Source: Aquabacterium commune (GTDB lineage Bacteria; Pseudomonadota; Gammaproteobacteria; Burkholderiales; Burkholderiaceae_C). From it: a stretch of DNA of 64,000 nucleotides. A program made the position numbers and the translations under genes. Every line of letters starts with the position of its first letter. Within the stretch, counting starts at the first letter, position 1. The stretch is from assembly GCF_004362855.1 (NCBI RefSeq), contig NZ_SNXW01000006.1:1-64000 (forward strand). Reading direction: 5' to 3'. The notes beneath the pieces were generated by a model, which worked only from the letters and a program-made list of their open reading frames with translations, was not told the DNA's origin and did no database searches. Below are positions 27,481 through 37,226 of this stretch, in pieces.

Positions 27481-29016
27481 ATGCAGCACGCCCGTTTGCT
27501 GACCCTCGCAGCCCTGGCGACGCTGGTGTCGCTGGCCGGCTGCTCCACCGGGCAGGACATCCAGCCCCGTTTGAAGGCGCTGGACACCCAGGCGCTGGGT
27601 GTCCAGGCCGCAGAGCCCGCCCCCGTGGTCCGGGACCTCACGCCCTGGTGGGAGGCCCATGGCGATGCCCGCCTGTCGGCGCTCGTCCAGCAAGCCTTGG
27701 CGGGCAACCCCAACATGCAGGCCGCAGCGGCCCGCCTCCAGCGCGCAGCCGCCCAGGAGCGCCTCACCCGAGGCAGCGACATGCCGCAGCTGGAGGCCTC
27801 CGCCGAGCTGAGCCGCCAGCGCTTCACCGAAAACGGCCTGGTGCCGCCGCCGGTGGCGGGCACGGTGCGCAACACCGGCACCCTGCAGCTGGCGGGCAGC
27901 TGGGAGCTGGACCTGTTCGGCAAGCAGCGCGCCGAGGTCCAGGCCAGCATCGGCCAGACCCGCGCCAGCGAGGCCGATGCGCAGGCCGCGCGGGTGCTGC
28001 TGTCCTCGCAAGTGGCGCGCAGCTACGTTGCGCTGGGCCGACTGCAAGCCCAGGCGGATGTTTTGCAGCGCACGCTGGCCCAGCGCGATGACGTGCTCAA
28101 GCTGATCCGCCAGCGCGTGCAGGCCGGCCTGGACACCAGCGTCGAGCTGCGCCAGGGGCAGGGCGCCTTGCCCGATGCGCGCCTGCAGATCGAGGCGCTC
28201 AACGAGCAGATCATGCTCACGCGCCATGCCCTGGCGGTGCTGACGGGCCAGGCTCCGAATGCGCTGGACACGCTGGACGTGAAGCTCGATGCCATGCAAC
28301 AGCCCGCGCTGCCGCCGGCCGTGCCGATGGACCTGCTGGCCCGCCGCGCCGACGTGATGGCCGCGCGCTGGCGCGTCGAGGTGTCGCGCTACGACATCAA
28401 GGCAGCCCGCGCACTGTTCTATCCCAACATCGACCTGGTGGGCTATGCCGGTTACAACGCCATCGGCCTGGACCGCCTGCTCAAGCCGGGCAGCTGGCAA
28501 TGGGGCTTGATGCCCGCGATCCACCTGCCGCTGTTCGACGGTGACCGCCGCCTGGCCAACCTGCAAGGCCGCGTCGCGGAAGAAGACGTGGCGGTGGCCA
28601 ACTACAACCAGACCGTGCTGCAGGCCGTGCAAGAGACGGTCGATCAGTTGGGCAGCTTGCAGGCCATCGCGCGCCAGCAGGCCGAGCAGCGCAGCGCACA
28701 AGGCCACACCGAAGCCGCCTACGCCCTGGCCACAGAGCGCTACCGCGCCGGCTTGGGCAACTACCTCAATGTGCTGGCCGCAGAAACGGCCGTGCTGAAC
28801 CAGCGCCGTCAGGCCGTGGACCTGCAGGCCCGCACCTTCGACACCCAGTTCAGCCTGGTGCGCGCTCTGGGCGGCAGCTTGCAGCCCGCGGCCAAAGCAC
28901 CGACGGCAGGGACGCCGCCGCCCGCGTCGATCGCAGCCACGCCCGCATCCACATCCCCCAGCGAGGCCCAGGCGCCGTCGCAGACCTTGCCCCAGAAGTC
29001 CGGAGATCCCGCATGA
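27481..29016 (+). CDS. NodT/OprM-family efflux outer-membrane lipoprotein
   Basis: 511 residues. A signal peptide with lipobox (LVSLAGC) is followed by two repeats of the outer-membrane efflux fold: coiled-coil tunnel helices rich in Ala/Gln/Arg (NMQAAAARLQRAAAQERL; TLAQRDDVLKLIRQRVQAGL) and conserved GSWELDLFGKQRAEVQAS and PNIDLVGYAGY segments. It forms the trimeric channel through which the inner-membrane pump discharges. The C-terminus is a disordered Ala/Pro/Thr tail of about 50 residues. ATG 27481 with GGAG upstream is preferred to 27463. The stop overlaps the emrA ATG (ATGA). Confidence 0.92.
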   Translation: MQHARLLTLAALATLVSLAGCSTGQDIQPRLKALDTQALGVQAAEPAPVVRDLTPWWEAHGDARLSALVQQALAGNPNMQAAAARLQRAAAQERLTRGSDMPQLEASAELSRQRFTENGLVPPPVAGTVRNTGTLQLAGSWELDLFGKQRAEVQASIGQTRASEADAQAARVLLSSQVARSYVALGRLQAQADVLQRTLAQRDDVLKLIRQRVQAGLDTSVELRQGQGALPDARLQIEALNEQIMLTRHALAVLTGQAPNALDTLDVKLDAMQQPALPPAVPMDLLARRADVMAARWRVEVSRYDIKAARALFYPNIDLVGYAGYNAIGLDRLLKPGSWQWGLMPAIHLPLFDGDRRLANLQGRVAEEDVAVANYNQTVLQAVQETVDQLGSLQAIARQQAEQRSAQGHTEAAYALATERYRAGLGNYLNVLAAETAVLNQRRQAVDLQARTFDTQFSLVRALGGSLQPAAKAPTAGTPPPASIAATPASTSPSEAQAPSQTLPQKSGDPA

Positions 29017-30281
29017 GCCAGCCCACCCCATCCGCTCCCGAGGCCACCCAAGCCGCGCCCGGCCGCAAGAAGGCCCTGACCCTGGTGGCCGCCGCCGTGG
29101 TGATCGGTGGCATCGGCTACGGCGCTTATTACGCGCTGGTGGCCAACCACTTCGAGCACACCGACAACGCCTACGTGCAGGCCAACGTCGTGCAGATCAC
29201 GCCCCAGGTCGGTGGCACGGTGGTGGCGATTGCCGCCGACGACACCGACAAGGTCCAGGCCGGCCAGGTGCTGGTCAAGCTCGACCCCGCCGATGCCCGC
29301 GTGGCGCTCGACCAGGCCCAGGCCCAGCTGGCCCAGACCGTGCGCGAGGTGCGCACCCTGTTCGCCAACAACGGCAGCCTGGAGGCGCAGATCCGACTGC
29401 GCCAGGCTGACCTCACCCGCACGCAGACCGAGGTGGCCCGCGCGCAGGACGACGTCAACCGCCGTGCGCCCTTGCTGGCCAGCGGTGCCGTGGGCAAGGA
29501 GGAGTACAACCACGCCACGGCGCAGCTGGCCGCGGCCCGCAGTGCCCAGGCCGGAGCCGAGTCGGCGCTGTCTGCCGCCCGTGAGCAGCTGATGTCCAAC
29601 CAGTCGCTGACCGATGGCACGACCGTGGACCAGCACCCCAACGTGGCCCGCGCCGCCGCCCGCGTGCGCGAAACCTACCTGGCCTTGCAACGCGCTGCTT
29701 TGCCCGCGCCGGTCGATGGCCACGTCGCCAAGCGCAGCGTGCAGGTCGGCCAGCGCGTGCAGGCCGGCAGTCCGGTGATGGCGCTCGTCACGCTGGACCA
29801 GCCCTGGGTGGACGCCAACTTCAAGGAAAGCCAGCTGCAGCGCATCCGCATCGGCCAGCCGGCCACGCTGACGGCCGACGTCTATGGCCAGAAAGTGACT
29901 TACCACGGCAAGGTGGTGGGGCTGGGTGCGGGCACGGGCGCGGCCTTCTCGCTGCTGCCGGCGCAGAACGCCACGGGCAACTGGATCAAGGTGGTGCAAC
30001 GCGTGCCGGTGCGCCTGTCGCTGGACTTGGCCGAGGTCAAGGCGCACCCGCTGCGCGTGGGCCTGTCGATGGAGGTCGAGGTGGACGTGGCCCAGCAGGA
30101 TGGCCCGGTGCTGGCGCAGCACCCGCGTGAACACGCGGTGGCACAGACCGCGGTGTTCGATGTCGTGCAAAAAGACGCCGATGCCCTGGTGCGCCGCATC
30201 ATCGACGCCAACCTGGGCCGCGCGCGTGCCCCTGTGCCTGCGCAGGCCGTCGCCCCTGTGGCCGCCCGCCCCGGAGCCTGA
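29013..30281 (+). CDS. emrA: EmrA-like membrane fusion protein
   Basis: 422 residues. A cytoplasmic tail, one membrane segment (about 21-43), then the HlyD-family layout: a beta-barrel and lipoyl half (YVQANVVQITPQVGGTVVAI), a long alpha-helical hairpin (about 90-200, rich in Gln/Ala/Arg) and the second lipoyl half (LPAPVDGHVAKRSVQVGQRVQAG). The last 40 residues are a Val/Ala/Pro tail. It bridges the EmrB inner-membrane pump to the outer-membrane channel. It is coupled to the upstream gene by an ATGA overlap and followed after 2 bases by emrB. Confidence 0.92.
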   Translation: MSQPTPSAPEATQAAPGRKKALTLVAAAVVIGGIGYGAYYALVANHFEHTDNAYVQANVVQITPQVGGTVVAIAADDTDKVQAGQVLVKLDPADARVALDQAQAQLAQTVREVRTLFANNGSLEAQIRLRQADLTRTQTEVARAQDDVNRRAPLLASGAVGKEEYNHATAQLAAARSAQAGAESALSAAREQLMSNQSLTDGTTVDQHPNVARAAARVRETYLALQRAALPAPVDGHVAKRSVQVGQRVQAGSPVMALVTLDQPWVDANFKESQLQRIRIGQPATLTADVYGQKVTYHGKVVGLGAGTGAAFSLLPAQNATGNWIKVVQRVPVRLSLDLAEVKAHPLRVGLSMEVEVDVAQQDGPVLAQHPREHAVAQTAVFDVVQKDADALVRRIIDANLGRARAPVPAQAVAPVAARPGA

Positions 30282-30283
30282 GC

Positions 30284-31837
30284 GTGAGTGGGAACCACGG
30301 GCCCGCGGCCCTGCAGCCGCTGCAAGGCTCGTCGCTGCTGCTGGGCACCATCGCCCTGTCGCTGGCGACGTTCATGAACGTGCTCGATTCGTCCATCGCC
30401 AACGTCTCGCTGCCCGCCATCGCCGGTGACCTGGGTGTGAGCCCGACGCAGGGCACCTGGGTCATCACCAGCTTTGGCGTGTCCAACGCGATCTCGGTGC
30501 CTTTGACGGGCTGGCTGACGCAGCGCTTTGGCGCGGTGCGGCTGTTCACCATGAGCGTGCTGCTGTTCGTGCTGGCGTCCTGGTTGTGCGGCCTGGCCTC
30601 GTCGCTGGAGATGCTGATCGGCTTCCGCGTGCTGCAGGGCCTGGTGGCCGGGCCGATGATCCCGCTGTCGCAGACCTTGCTGCTGTCCAGCTACCCACCG
30701 TCGAAAGCGGGGATGGCGCTGGCGATGTGGGCCATGACCACGCTGGTGGCGCCCGTGACCGGGCCTTTGTTGGGGGGCTGGATCACGGACAACATCACCT
30801 GGCCCTGGATTTTTTACATCAACGTGCCGGTGGGCCTGGGGGCCGCGCTGGTGACCTGGCGCATCTACGCCAAACGCGAGACGCCCATCCGCAAACTGCC
30901 CATCGACACGGTGGGGTTGGCGCTGCTGGTGATTTGGGTGGGCGCGCTGCAGATCATGCTCGACAAGGGCAAGGAGCTCGACTGGTTCGAGAGCGGCCAG
31001 ATCGTGGCGCTCACGGCCGTGGCGGCCATCGGCTTCGTCGTCTTCGTGATCTGGGAGTTGACGCAGGAGCACCCGGTGGTGGAGCTGCGTCTGTTCGCCA
31101 AGCGCAACTTCCTGTTCGGCGTGCTGGCGCTGTCGATTGGCTACGGCCTGTTCTTTGGCAACGTGGTGCTGCTGCCGCTGTGGCTGCAGCAGTACATGGG
31201 CTACACGGCCTCGGTGGCCGGCATGGCGGTGGCGCCGGTGGGCATCCTGGCCATCCTGCTGTCGCCGCTGGTGGGCAAGAACGTGACCCGGGTGGACCCG
31301 CGCATCCTGGCAACGGTGGCGTTTTCTGGCTTTGCGCTGGTGCTGTGGATGCGCTCGCACTTCACCGTGCAGGCCGACTTCAACACCATCATGGTGCCGA
31401 CCATCCTGCAGGGCGCGGCCATCGCCTTCTTCTTCATCCCCTTGAGCGCGATCACGCTGTCGGGCCTGACGCCAGACCGCATCCCCTCGGCCTCGGGCCT
31501 GAGCAACTTCGTGCGCATCACGGCGGGCGCCATGGGCACCTCGCTGGTCACGACCATCTGGGACAACCGCGCCACCCTGCACCACGCGCACATGGTCGAG
31601 AAGATCACGCCCACCGATGGCGCGGCCGTGGAGGGCATCGGCACCTTGATGTCCACCGGCATGAGCTTCGAGCAGGCCGCGGCGCAGATCAACCGGCTCA
31701 TCGACCAACAGGCCTTCACGCGAGCGGCCGACGACGTCTATCTGGCCTCGTCCATCTTGTTCCTGTGCCTGATCCCCATCGTGTGGCTGGCCAAGGTCAA
31801 GAAGGGCGGCGCGGCGGTGGATTCAGGGGCGCATTGA
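30284..31837 (+). CDS. emrB: EmrB-like drug/proton antiporter, DHA2 family
   Basis: 517 residues with 14 predicted membrane segments. Family motifs: FMNVLDSSIANVSLPAIAGDL (motif D1 with the membrane acidic residue), GWLTQRFGAVRLF (motif A) and VLQGLVAGPMIPLSQTLLL (motif B). It uses the proton gradient to expel hydrophobic drugs through EmrA and the outer-membrane factor. It starts with GTG, 2 bases after the emrA stop. With marR, the channel gene and emrA it forms a four-gene operon that is a complete tripartite pump plus its repressor. Confidence 0.93.
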   Translation: MSGNHGPAALQPLQGSSLLLGTIALSLATFMNVLDSSIANVSLPAIAGDLGVSPTQGTWVITSFGVSNAISVPLTGWLTQRFGAVRLFTMSVLLFVLASWLCGLASSLEMLIGFRVLQGLVAGPMIPLSQTLLLSSYPPSKAGMALAMWAMTTLVAPVTGPLLGGWITDNITWPWIFYINVPVGLGAALVTWRIYAKRETPIRKLPIDTVGLALLVIWVGALQIMLDKGKELDWFESGQIVALTAVAAIGFVVFVIWELTQEHPVVELRLFAKRNFLFGVLALSIGYGLFFGNVVLLPLWLQQYMGYTASVAGMAVAPVGILAILLSPLVGKNVTRVDPRILATVAFSGFALVLWMRSHFTVQADFNTIMVPTILQGAAIAFFFIPLSAITLSGLTPDRIPSASGLSNFVRITAGAMGTSLVTTIWDNRATLHHAHMVEKITPTDGAAVEGIGTLMSTGMSFEQAAAQINRLIDQQAFTRAADDVYLASSILFLCLIPIVWLAKVKKGGAAVDSGAH

Positions 31838-31852
31838 CGGGGGCCTGACCGC

Positions 31853-32623
31853 TCAGGCTGGCACCTGGTAGTGCGCCTCGCCCATCAGGTCGATGCCGCA
31901 GGCCAGGTTCTCGGCCCACTGGATGAACTGCGGCACGGCCTCGCCCACCAGCGGCGCGCCGTGCTGGGGCGCGATCATGTCAATGGGCAGCTCGCGCACC
32001 ATGCGGGCCCAGCAGCGCAAAATCTTGTTGGACACCATGTAGCGGCGGTGGAAGGCCTCCATGCCTGGCGGCAGCGTGGCCAGCGAGGTGATGGGTTTCG
32101 TGGCGTCGGGCCCGGTCTGCATGGACACGCCCAGGTCGCCCGAGAACAGGATGCGGCTGACCGGGTCGTAGAACTGGAAGTTGCCCTCGGCGTGCATGAA
32201 GTGCGCGGGCAGGGCGATGAGTTCGTGCCGGCCCACGGGGATGCGCATGCCAGCGTCGGGAATGCCGACGATGCGACCGGTGGTCTTGCCTGGCTTGCAG
32301 AAGTGCGGCACGAAGCGTTCCCACAGCGTCGAGACGTAGAGCTTGGCGTCGGGTGTGGCCGTCATCCAGCGGTCGAGCGAGGCGATGATGTCCGGGTCTG
32401 CGTGCGAGGCCAGGATGGCCGAGAGCTTGGAGGGCGGGAAGTGCCGCGTCATGCCCAGGTAGAGCTCGCTGTAGGCCAGGTTGCCGCCCGGGTCGATGAT
32501 GGCGCCGACATCGCCATCGACGATGAGGAACTGGTTGGCCTGCACCGCCTCGCCGCCTTCGTTGCCCAGGTCGGAAAACATCAGGCAGGCGTGGTGGGCG
32601 CTGCGGAACAACTCTTGTGGCAT
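31853..32623 (-). CDS. Metallo-beta-lactamase-fold protein resembling oxygen-binding di-iron (ODP) domains
   Basis: 256 residues, no signal peptide. The MBL fold is shown by ASHADPDII (H-x-D-x-D in place of the H-x-E-x-D of flavodiiron proteins), a His in LPAHFMHAEGNFQFYD, the bridging Asp in FSGDLGVSM and a C-terminal His in APQHGAP. These fit a di-iron site that binds O2 or reacts with it. There is no flavodoxin domain, so it is a stand-alone ODP-like protein; sensing or scavenging of oxygen or nitric oxide is possible. It converges with emrB, 15 bases apart. The precise reaction is unknown. Confidence 0.72.
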   Translation of the reverse strand: MPQELFRSAHHACLMFSDLGNEGGEAVQANQFLIVDGDVGAIIDPGGNLAYSELYLGMTRHFPPSKLSAILASHADPDIIASLDRWMTATPDAKLYVSTLWERFVPHFCKPGKTTGRIVGIPDAGMRIPVGRHELIALPAHFMHAEGNFQFYDPVSRILFSGDLGVSMQTGPDATKPITSLATLPPGMEAFHRRYMVSNKILRCWARMVRELPIDMIAPQHGAPLVGEAVPQFIQWAENLACGIDLMGEAHYQVPA

Positions 32624-32737
32624 GCGGCCTCCCGTCTTTGGATGCGCGAGCTTACGTCGCAGGCCTCGTGGGGAGGCTTAATCCAGATCAAGCCAAATCA
32701 AGCCAGCGCAAGCGAGGTGATGGCCCCGGCCTCGGGG

Positions 32738-33799
32738 TCAGCGCGGTGGATGTGGCGGCGCTGCCGTCGTGAAGATGGCACAGGCTTGCTCGGCCAGGGC
32801 GTTGGCAGACAGGCCGCTGTCGCAGGCCAACACGTGGCGCTGCGGCATGCTGCGCAGCCAGGTGCTTTGCCGCTTGGCGAGCTGGCGGGTGGCGGCGATG
32901 CCGCGCTCGGTGAGCTCGGCCAGGGTGCGCTGGTCGCGCAGGTCGAGGCCCGCGTCCAGGGCTTCCCAAACCTGGCGGTAGCCCACGCAACGCATCGAGG
33001 GCAGATCGGCATCGAGGTCGCCACGCGCACGCAGGCGCACGACTTCGTCGATGAAGCCGGCGGCCATCATCTGCTCAAAACGCAGGGCGATGCGGCGGTG
33101 CAACCAGGCGCGGTCTTGGGGCTCCAGCGACACCAGCGTGGCGGGTGTGCCCGATGTGCCCGATGTGGCGGCACCCGCGCCGTGCCGCTTTTGCTGGAAG
33201 GCCGACAGTGGCTGGCCGGTGGCCGCCCAGACCTCGATGGCGCGCTGGATGCGTTGGGTGTCGCCCGGGGCCAGGCGCGCGGCGGTGAGGGGGTCCACCC
33301 GCTGCAGTTCGGCGTGCAGGGCGAGGCTGCCTTGCGCCTTCATGCGTGCATCGACCTCGGCGCGCACCTCGGATGGGATGGCGGGCATCTCGTCCATGCC
33401 TTCGAGCAAGGCCTTCAGGTAGAGCATGGTGCCGCCGACCAGCAGCGGGGTGCGACCTCGCGCGCGGATGTCGGCCACGGCGGCCAGCGCATCGGCCACG
33501 AAGCGCGCGGCGCTGTAGCGCTCGGTGGCGTCCACGGTGTCGATCAGGTGGTGGGGCACCTGGGCCATCTCGGCGGGCGTGGGCTTGGCCGTGCCGATGT
33601 CCATGCCGCGGTAGATCAGGGCCGAATCCACGCTGACGATTTCCACAGCTTCGGTGGCGCCGCCCTGTTGGCTCAGGCGTTCGGCCAGGGCCAAGGCCAC
33701 CGCGGTTTTGCCGCAGGCGGTCGGGCCGGTGAGCACCCAAAGCGGGGCGGCAGCGGTCATGTTGCCGGGGGTGTTCAGACTGGCCTCAGAAGCGCTCAT
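32738..33799 (-). CDS. miaA: tRNA dimethylallyltransferase
   Basis: Adds the isopentenyl group to A37 of tRNAs that read UNN codons. 353 residues with Walker A-like [15 protein letters not shown], then [19 protein letters not shown] (catalytic Asp), [35 protein letters not shown] and [14 protein letters not shown]. Length from the second ATG (33760) would be 340, closer to the usual 310-320; the first ATG (33799) overlaps the end of the upstream pseudouridine synthase by 14 bases. It is the last gene of a mutL-pseudouridine synthase-miaA operon, as in many proteobacteria. Confidence 0.93.
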   Translation of the reverse strand: MSASEASLNTPGNMTAAAPLWVLTGPTACGKTAVALALAERLSQQGGATEAVEIVSVDSALIYRGMDIGTAKPTPAEMAQVPHHLIDTVDATERYSAARFVADALAAVADIRARGRTPLLVGGTMLYLKALLEGMDEMPAIPSEVRAEVDARMKAQGSLALHAELQRVDPLTAARLAPGDTQRIQRAIEVWAATGQPLSAFQQKRHGAGAATSGTSGTPATLVSLEPQDRAWLHRRIALRFEQMMAAGFIDEVVRLRARGDLDADLPSMRCVGYRQVWEALDAGLDLRDQRTLAELTERGIAATRQLAKRQSTWLRSMPQRHVLACDSGLSANALAEQACAIFTTAAPPHPPR

Positions 33800-35051
33800 C
33801 GGGTCGCAGGTAGCGCCACTGGCCGGCGGGCAGCTTGCCCAGCACCACGCTGCCCATGCGCACGCGTTTGAGGCCAACCACCTTGAGGCCGACCAGCTCG
33901 CACATGCGGCGGATCTGGCGCTTGCGGCCTTCGCGCAGCACCACGCGCAGCTGCTGCTCGTTTTGCCACGACACCTGGGCGTGCTTGAGCGGCTTGCCGT
34001 CGAGCTCCAGGCCGAAGCGCAGGGCTTCGATGGCCTCGGGCGGCGTCACGGCCATCACGTTCTCGGCCTCGGGCTGCTCGATGAGCTGCACGCGCACCAG
34101 GTATTCCTTCTCGACGCCCGAGTCCTCGCCGATGAGGGCCTTGGCCACACGGCCATCCTGCGTCAGCACGAGCAGGCCGGTGGAGTCGATGTCCAGGCGG
34201 CCGGCGGGCGCGAGGTGGCGGTGGTGGGCGCGGTTGAACTGGATGGGCAGCTTGTCGTCGGCCCAGCGGTTCTGCGGCTGGACGAGCACGACGGCGGGCT
34301 CGTAGCCATCTTCGGCCTGGCCGCTGACGTAGCCGATGGGCTTGTGCAGCAGGATGGTGACGCGCTGCGTTTGCTGTTCGCGGGCCTGCGGGTCGATGTC
34401 GATGTGCACGGTGGGCAGCACGCGCGTGCCCAGCTCGGCGACTTCGCCATCCACGCGCACCCAGCCGGCGTCGATCCACTCGTCGGCTTCGCGGCGCGAG
34501 GCCAGACCGCGCTCGCTCATCAGCTTGGACAGGCGCAGGCGGCCGTCGGACTCGGCGGCTTCCTGGCGCGGTGCAGCGTGGGCGTAGGCGGGCTGTCGCT
34601 GGTGTGGATCCTGGTGGGGCCCGCTGTCTCGGCGCGAGGACGTGGTGCCCAGGCGGCGTTGGTCCTGGCGGGCCGGGGGGTAGGCGTCACGTGGGTCGCG
34701 GTCGTAGCGCGGCTCGCCCCAGCGCTCGGGGGCATCCCGCGCATCGCGAGGCGCGCGAGGGTCACGGGGATCGCGCGGACCGCGGTTGTCGCGTGCATCG
34801 CGTGGATCCCGGCGGCGGTCGTCGCCACGCGGGCGGTCCGGGCCGGGGCCACGGTCTTGCCACTGGCCCGGGGCGCGGGCGGCGGCTTCGGCGCGTGCCT
34901 GCTCGGCTTCGGCCGCTGTCATGCGCTTGCGCGGTGCCGTGCCACTGCCACGCACCGGGGGCTTGCGCCCGCCGAATTCAGGCGTCTGGGAAGGGGCGTT
35001 GCTGTCGGCGCCGGCGGGGCGCGACAGGGTGATTTTTTTGCGTTCGGTCAT
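33786..35051 (-). CDS. 23S rRNA pseudouridine synthase of the RluB/RluF type
   Basis: 421 residues. The first 150 are a disordered, highly charged tail of RDPRD-type repeats, far longer than in E. coli. Next come an S4 RNA-binding domain (about 155-215; [22 protein letters not shown]) and the RsuA-family catalytic domain with the catalytic Asp in [24 protein letters not shown], and [14 protein letters not shown]. The terminal [21 protein letters not shown] resembles RluF more than RluB, so the target uridine is left open. It starts 4 bases after the mutL stop. Confidence 0.85.
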   Translation of the reverse strand: MTERKKITLSRPAGADSNAPSQTPEFGGRKPPVRGSGTAPRKRMTAAEAEQARAEAAARAPGQWQDRGPGPDRPRGDDRRRDPRDARDNRGPRDPRDPRAPRDARDAPERWGEPRYDRDPRDAYPPARQDQRRLGTTSSRRDSGPHQDPHQRQPAYAHAAPRQEAAESDGRLRLSKLMSERGLASRREADEWIDAGWVRVDGEVAELGTRVLPTVHIDIDPQAREQQTQRVTILLHKPIGYVSGQAEDGYEPAVVLVQPQNRWADDKLPIQFNRAHHRHLAPAGRLDIDSTGLLVLTQDGRVAKALIGEDSGVEKEYLVRVQLIEQPEAENVMAVTPPEAIEALRFGLELDGKPLKHAQVSWQNEQQLRVVLREGRKRQIRRMCELVGLKVVGLKRVRMGSVVLGKLPAGQWRYLRPDERF

Positions 35052-35055
35052 GGCG

Positions 35056-37131
35056 TCAGCGGCCGCGCAGGAAAAGCGCGTCCAGCTCCTTGAGGGTGAG
35101 CTGGCGCCAGGTGGGCCGGCCGTGGTTGCATTGGTCGGCGCGCTCGGTGGCTTCCATGTCGCGCAGCAGGGCACTCATCTCCGCCAGGTTGAGCCGGCGG
35201 TTGGCGCGCACGGCGCCGTGGCAGGCCATGGTGGCCAGCAGTTCGTGTTGGGCGCGGCGCACCACGTCGCTGGCGTCCAGGTGGGCCAGCTCGGCCAGCA
35301 CCGAGCGCGCCAACGCCACGCCATCGGCCTGTTGCAGCGCCGCAGGCACGGCGCGCACCGCCAGCTTGCCCGGGCCGATCAGGCCCACGTCCAGGCCGAG
35401 CAGCAGCAGCGCTGCGTGGTGGGATTCGGCCGTGGCGCATTCCTGCGGCGTGGCGGCAAAGGTCAGCGGGATCAGCAGCGGCTGGCTGTGCAGCGGGGCC
35501 GCATCGAGCTGGGCCTTCAGGCGTTCATAGACGACGCGCTCGTGCGCGGCGTGCATGTCCACGATGACCAGGCCCTGGGCGTTTTCGGCCAGCACGTAGA
35601 TGCCACCCACCTGTGCGATGGCGCGGCCCAAGGGCCATTCGTGGCCGCTCGGGTCGGTGGGCGGTGCTTCAGCGGCTGGCAGGCGGGGCCAGGAGGATGC
35701 CGCCTGCGCCTCGGTGTCATCGGCGGCCTTGCGCACCTGCGGCAGGGCGAGGTCGGCGAAGGCATCGACCGGGCCGGTGCGAGCCGCCGTGGCCTCTGCA
35801 GGCAAGCCAGCGCTTGGCCAGCCGGCCCAGCGCTGCTCGCTGGCGGCATCGGCGGCGCGCCAGGGCAGGGCGGATTGCGAGGCGCCGCCCAGGGGGGCTG
35901 GGGCCTGAGCTTGCAGTGCGTGGCCAGGTGCGTGCAAGGGCGCTTGCACGGGCATGTAGGAACCATCGGCCCGCAGCGTGCTGCCGCCTTCGACCTGCCC
36001 GGCAGCGCCGGCCATGGCGCCCATCGATGCCCCCGCCGCCGCACCCGTCCCCGCCGCCCGCGACAGCGCCAGCGCCGACTCCACCGCCTTGCGCACCGCC
36101 TGGTGCACCTCGCGCGAATCGCGGAAGCGCACCTCGATCTTGGTCGGGTGCACGTTCACGTCAACACGCTCGGGCGCGATCTCGATGAACAGCACGTAGG
36201 TGGGTTGGCGGCTGCCGTGCAGCACGTCTTCGTAGGCCGAGCGGATGCCGTGCGAGATGAGCTTGTCGCGCACATGGCGGCCGTTGACGTAGCAGTACTG
36301 CCAGTCCGAACGCGAACGGGCTGCGTCGGGCAGGCCGGTGCGGCCGTGCACCCGCATCGGGCCGATTTGCAGGTCCACCTCGCGGCTGGTGTCGGTGAAG
36401 GCCTCGCCGAGCACGTCCTGCATGCGCTGCTGCAGGCTTCCCGGACGCAGCTGCTCGACCAGCTTGCCTTCGTGCCAGACGCTGAAGCCCACATCGGGCC
36501 GCGCCAGGGCATGGCGGCGCACCGATTCCAGGCAGTGCGCCAGCTCGGTGGCGTCGGTTTTGAGGAATTTGCGGCGTGCCGGGGTGCTGAAGAACAGCTC
36601 GCGCACCTCGACGCTGGTGCCGATGCTGCGCGCGGCCGGCGTCAGCTCGCCCGAGCGGGCGTCCAGGCGGTGGGCGTGGGCGTCTTCCGCCGTGCGGCTG
36701 GCGATGGCCGCCTCCGACACCGACGCGATGGCCGCCAGGGCCTCGCCGCGAAAGCCCATGGTGGCCACGCTTTCCAGGTCATCGAGCGAGCGGATCTTGC
36801 TGGTGGCGTGGCGCAGCAGGGCCAGGGGCAGCTCGCTGACGGGGATGCCGCAGCCGTCGTCTTCCACCAGGATTTGCCGCACCCCACCGCCCATGAGCTT
36901 GACCGTGATCTGGCTGGCGCCCGCGTCCAACGCGTTGTCCACCAGCTCGCGCACCACCGAGGCCGGGCGCTCGACCACCTCGCCCGCGGCGATCTGGCTG
37001 ACCAGCTCGTCGGGCAGGGCCTGGATCTGGCGCCGTGCGCGCACCTCACCTGCGCGGGCCGGCCCCCCGGTTTCGGGTGAAGATGCCGCCTCATCGAGGG
37101 CAAGGGCGGTGCTGCGGCGGTCGGACGTCAT
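35056..37131 (-). CDS. mutL: DNA mismatch repair protein MutL
   Basis: 691 residues. The N-terminal GHKL ATPase (about 35-240) has QIAAGEVVERPASVVRELVDNALDAG (catalytic Glu62, Asn66), DDGCGI and TMGFRGEAL. The transducer domain follows, then a Pro/Ala-rich linker (about 370-480), and the C-terminal dimerisation domain carries the endonuclease-type motif DMHAAHERVVYE (Asp525), in which the usual Gln of DQHA is Met. That metal-binding motif marks methyl-independent MutL nucleases. ATG 37131 is preferred to the upstream frame start. It leads the mutL-pseudouridine synthase-miaA operon. Confidence 0.95.
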   Translation of the reverse strand: MTSDRRSTALALDEAASSPETGGPARAGEVRARRQIQALPDELVSQIAAGEVVERPASVVRELVDNALDAGASQITVKLMGGGVRQILVEDDGCGIPVSELPLALLRHATSKIRSLDDLESVATMGFRGEALAAIASVSEAAIASRTAEDAHAHRLDARSGELTPAARSIGTSVEVRELFFSTPARRKFLKTDATELAHCLESVRRHALARPDVGFSVWHEGKLVEQLRPGSLQQRMQDVLGEAFTDTSREVDLQIGPMRVHGRTGLPDAARSRSDWQYCYVNGRHVRDKLISHGIRSAYEDVLHGSRQPTYVLFIEIAPERVDVNVHPTKIEVRFRDSREVHQAVRKAVESALALSRAAGTGAAAGASMGAMAGAAGQVEGGSTLRADGSYMPVQAPLHAPGHALQAQAPAPLGGASQSALPWRAADAASEQRWAGWPSAGLPAEATAARTGPVDAFADLALPQVRKAADDTEAQAASSWPRLPAAEAPPTDPSGHEWPLGRAIAQVGGIYVLAENAQGLVIVDMHAAHERVVYERLKAQLDAAPLHSQPLLIPLTFAATPQECATAESHHAALLLLGLDVGLIGPGKLAVRAVPAALQQADGVALARSVLAELAHLDASDVVRRAQHELLATMACHGAVRANRRLNLAEMSALLRDMEATERADQCNHGRPTWRQLTLKELDALFLRGR

Positions 37132-37226
37132 GCTGTTATTGTAAAAGGGGCGCTCGTGAAAGGGCGCCTGCCTTTTCGCCAACCTTGCGCCCTGCGCACC
37201 TTTCTCGCCAGACCCACGCCGTCCCC

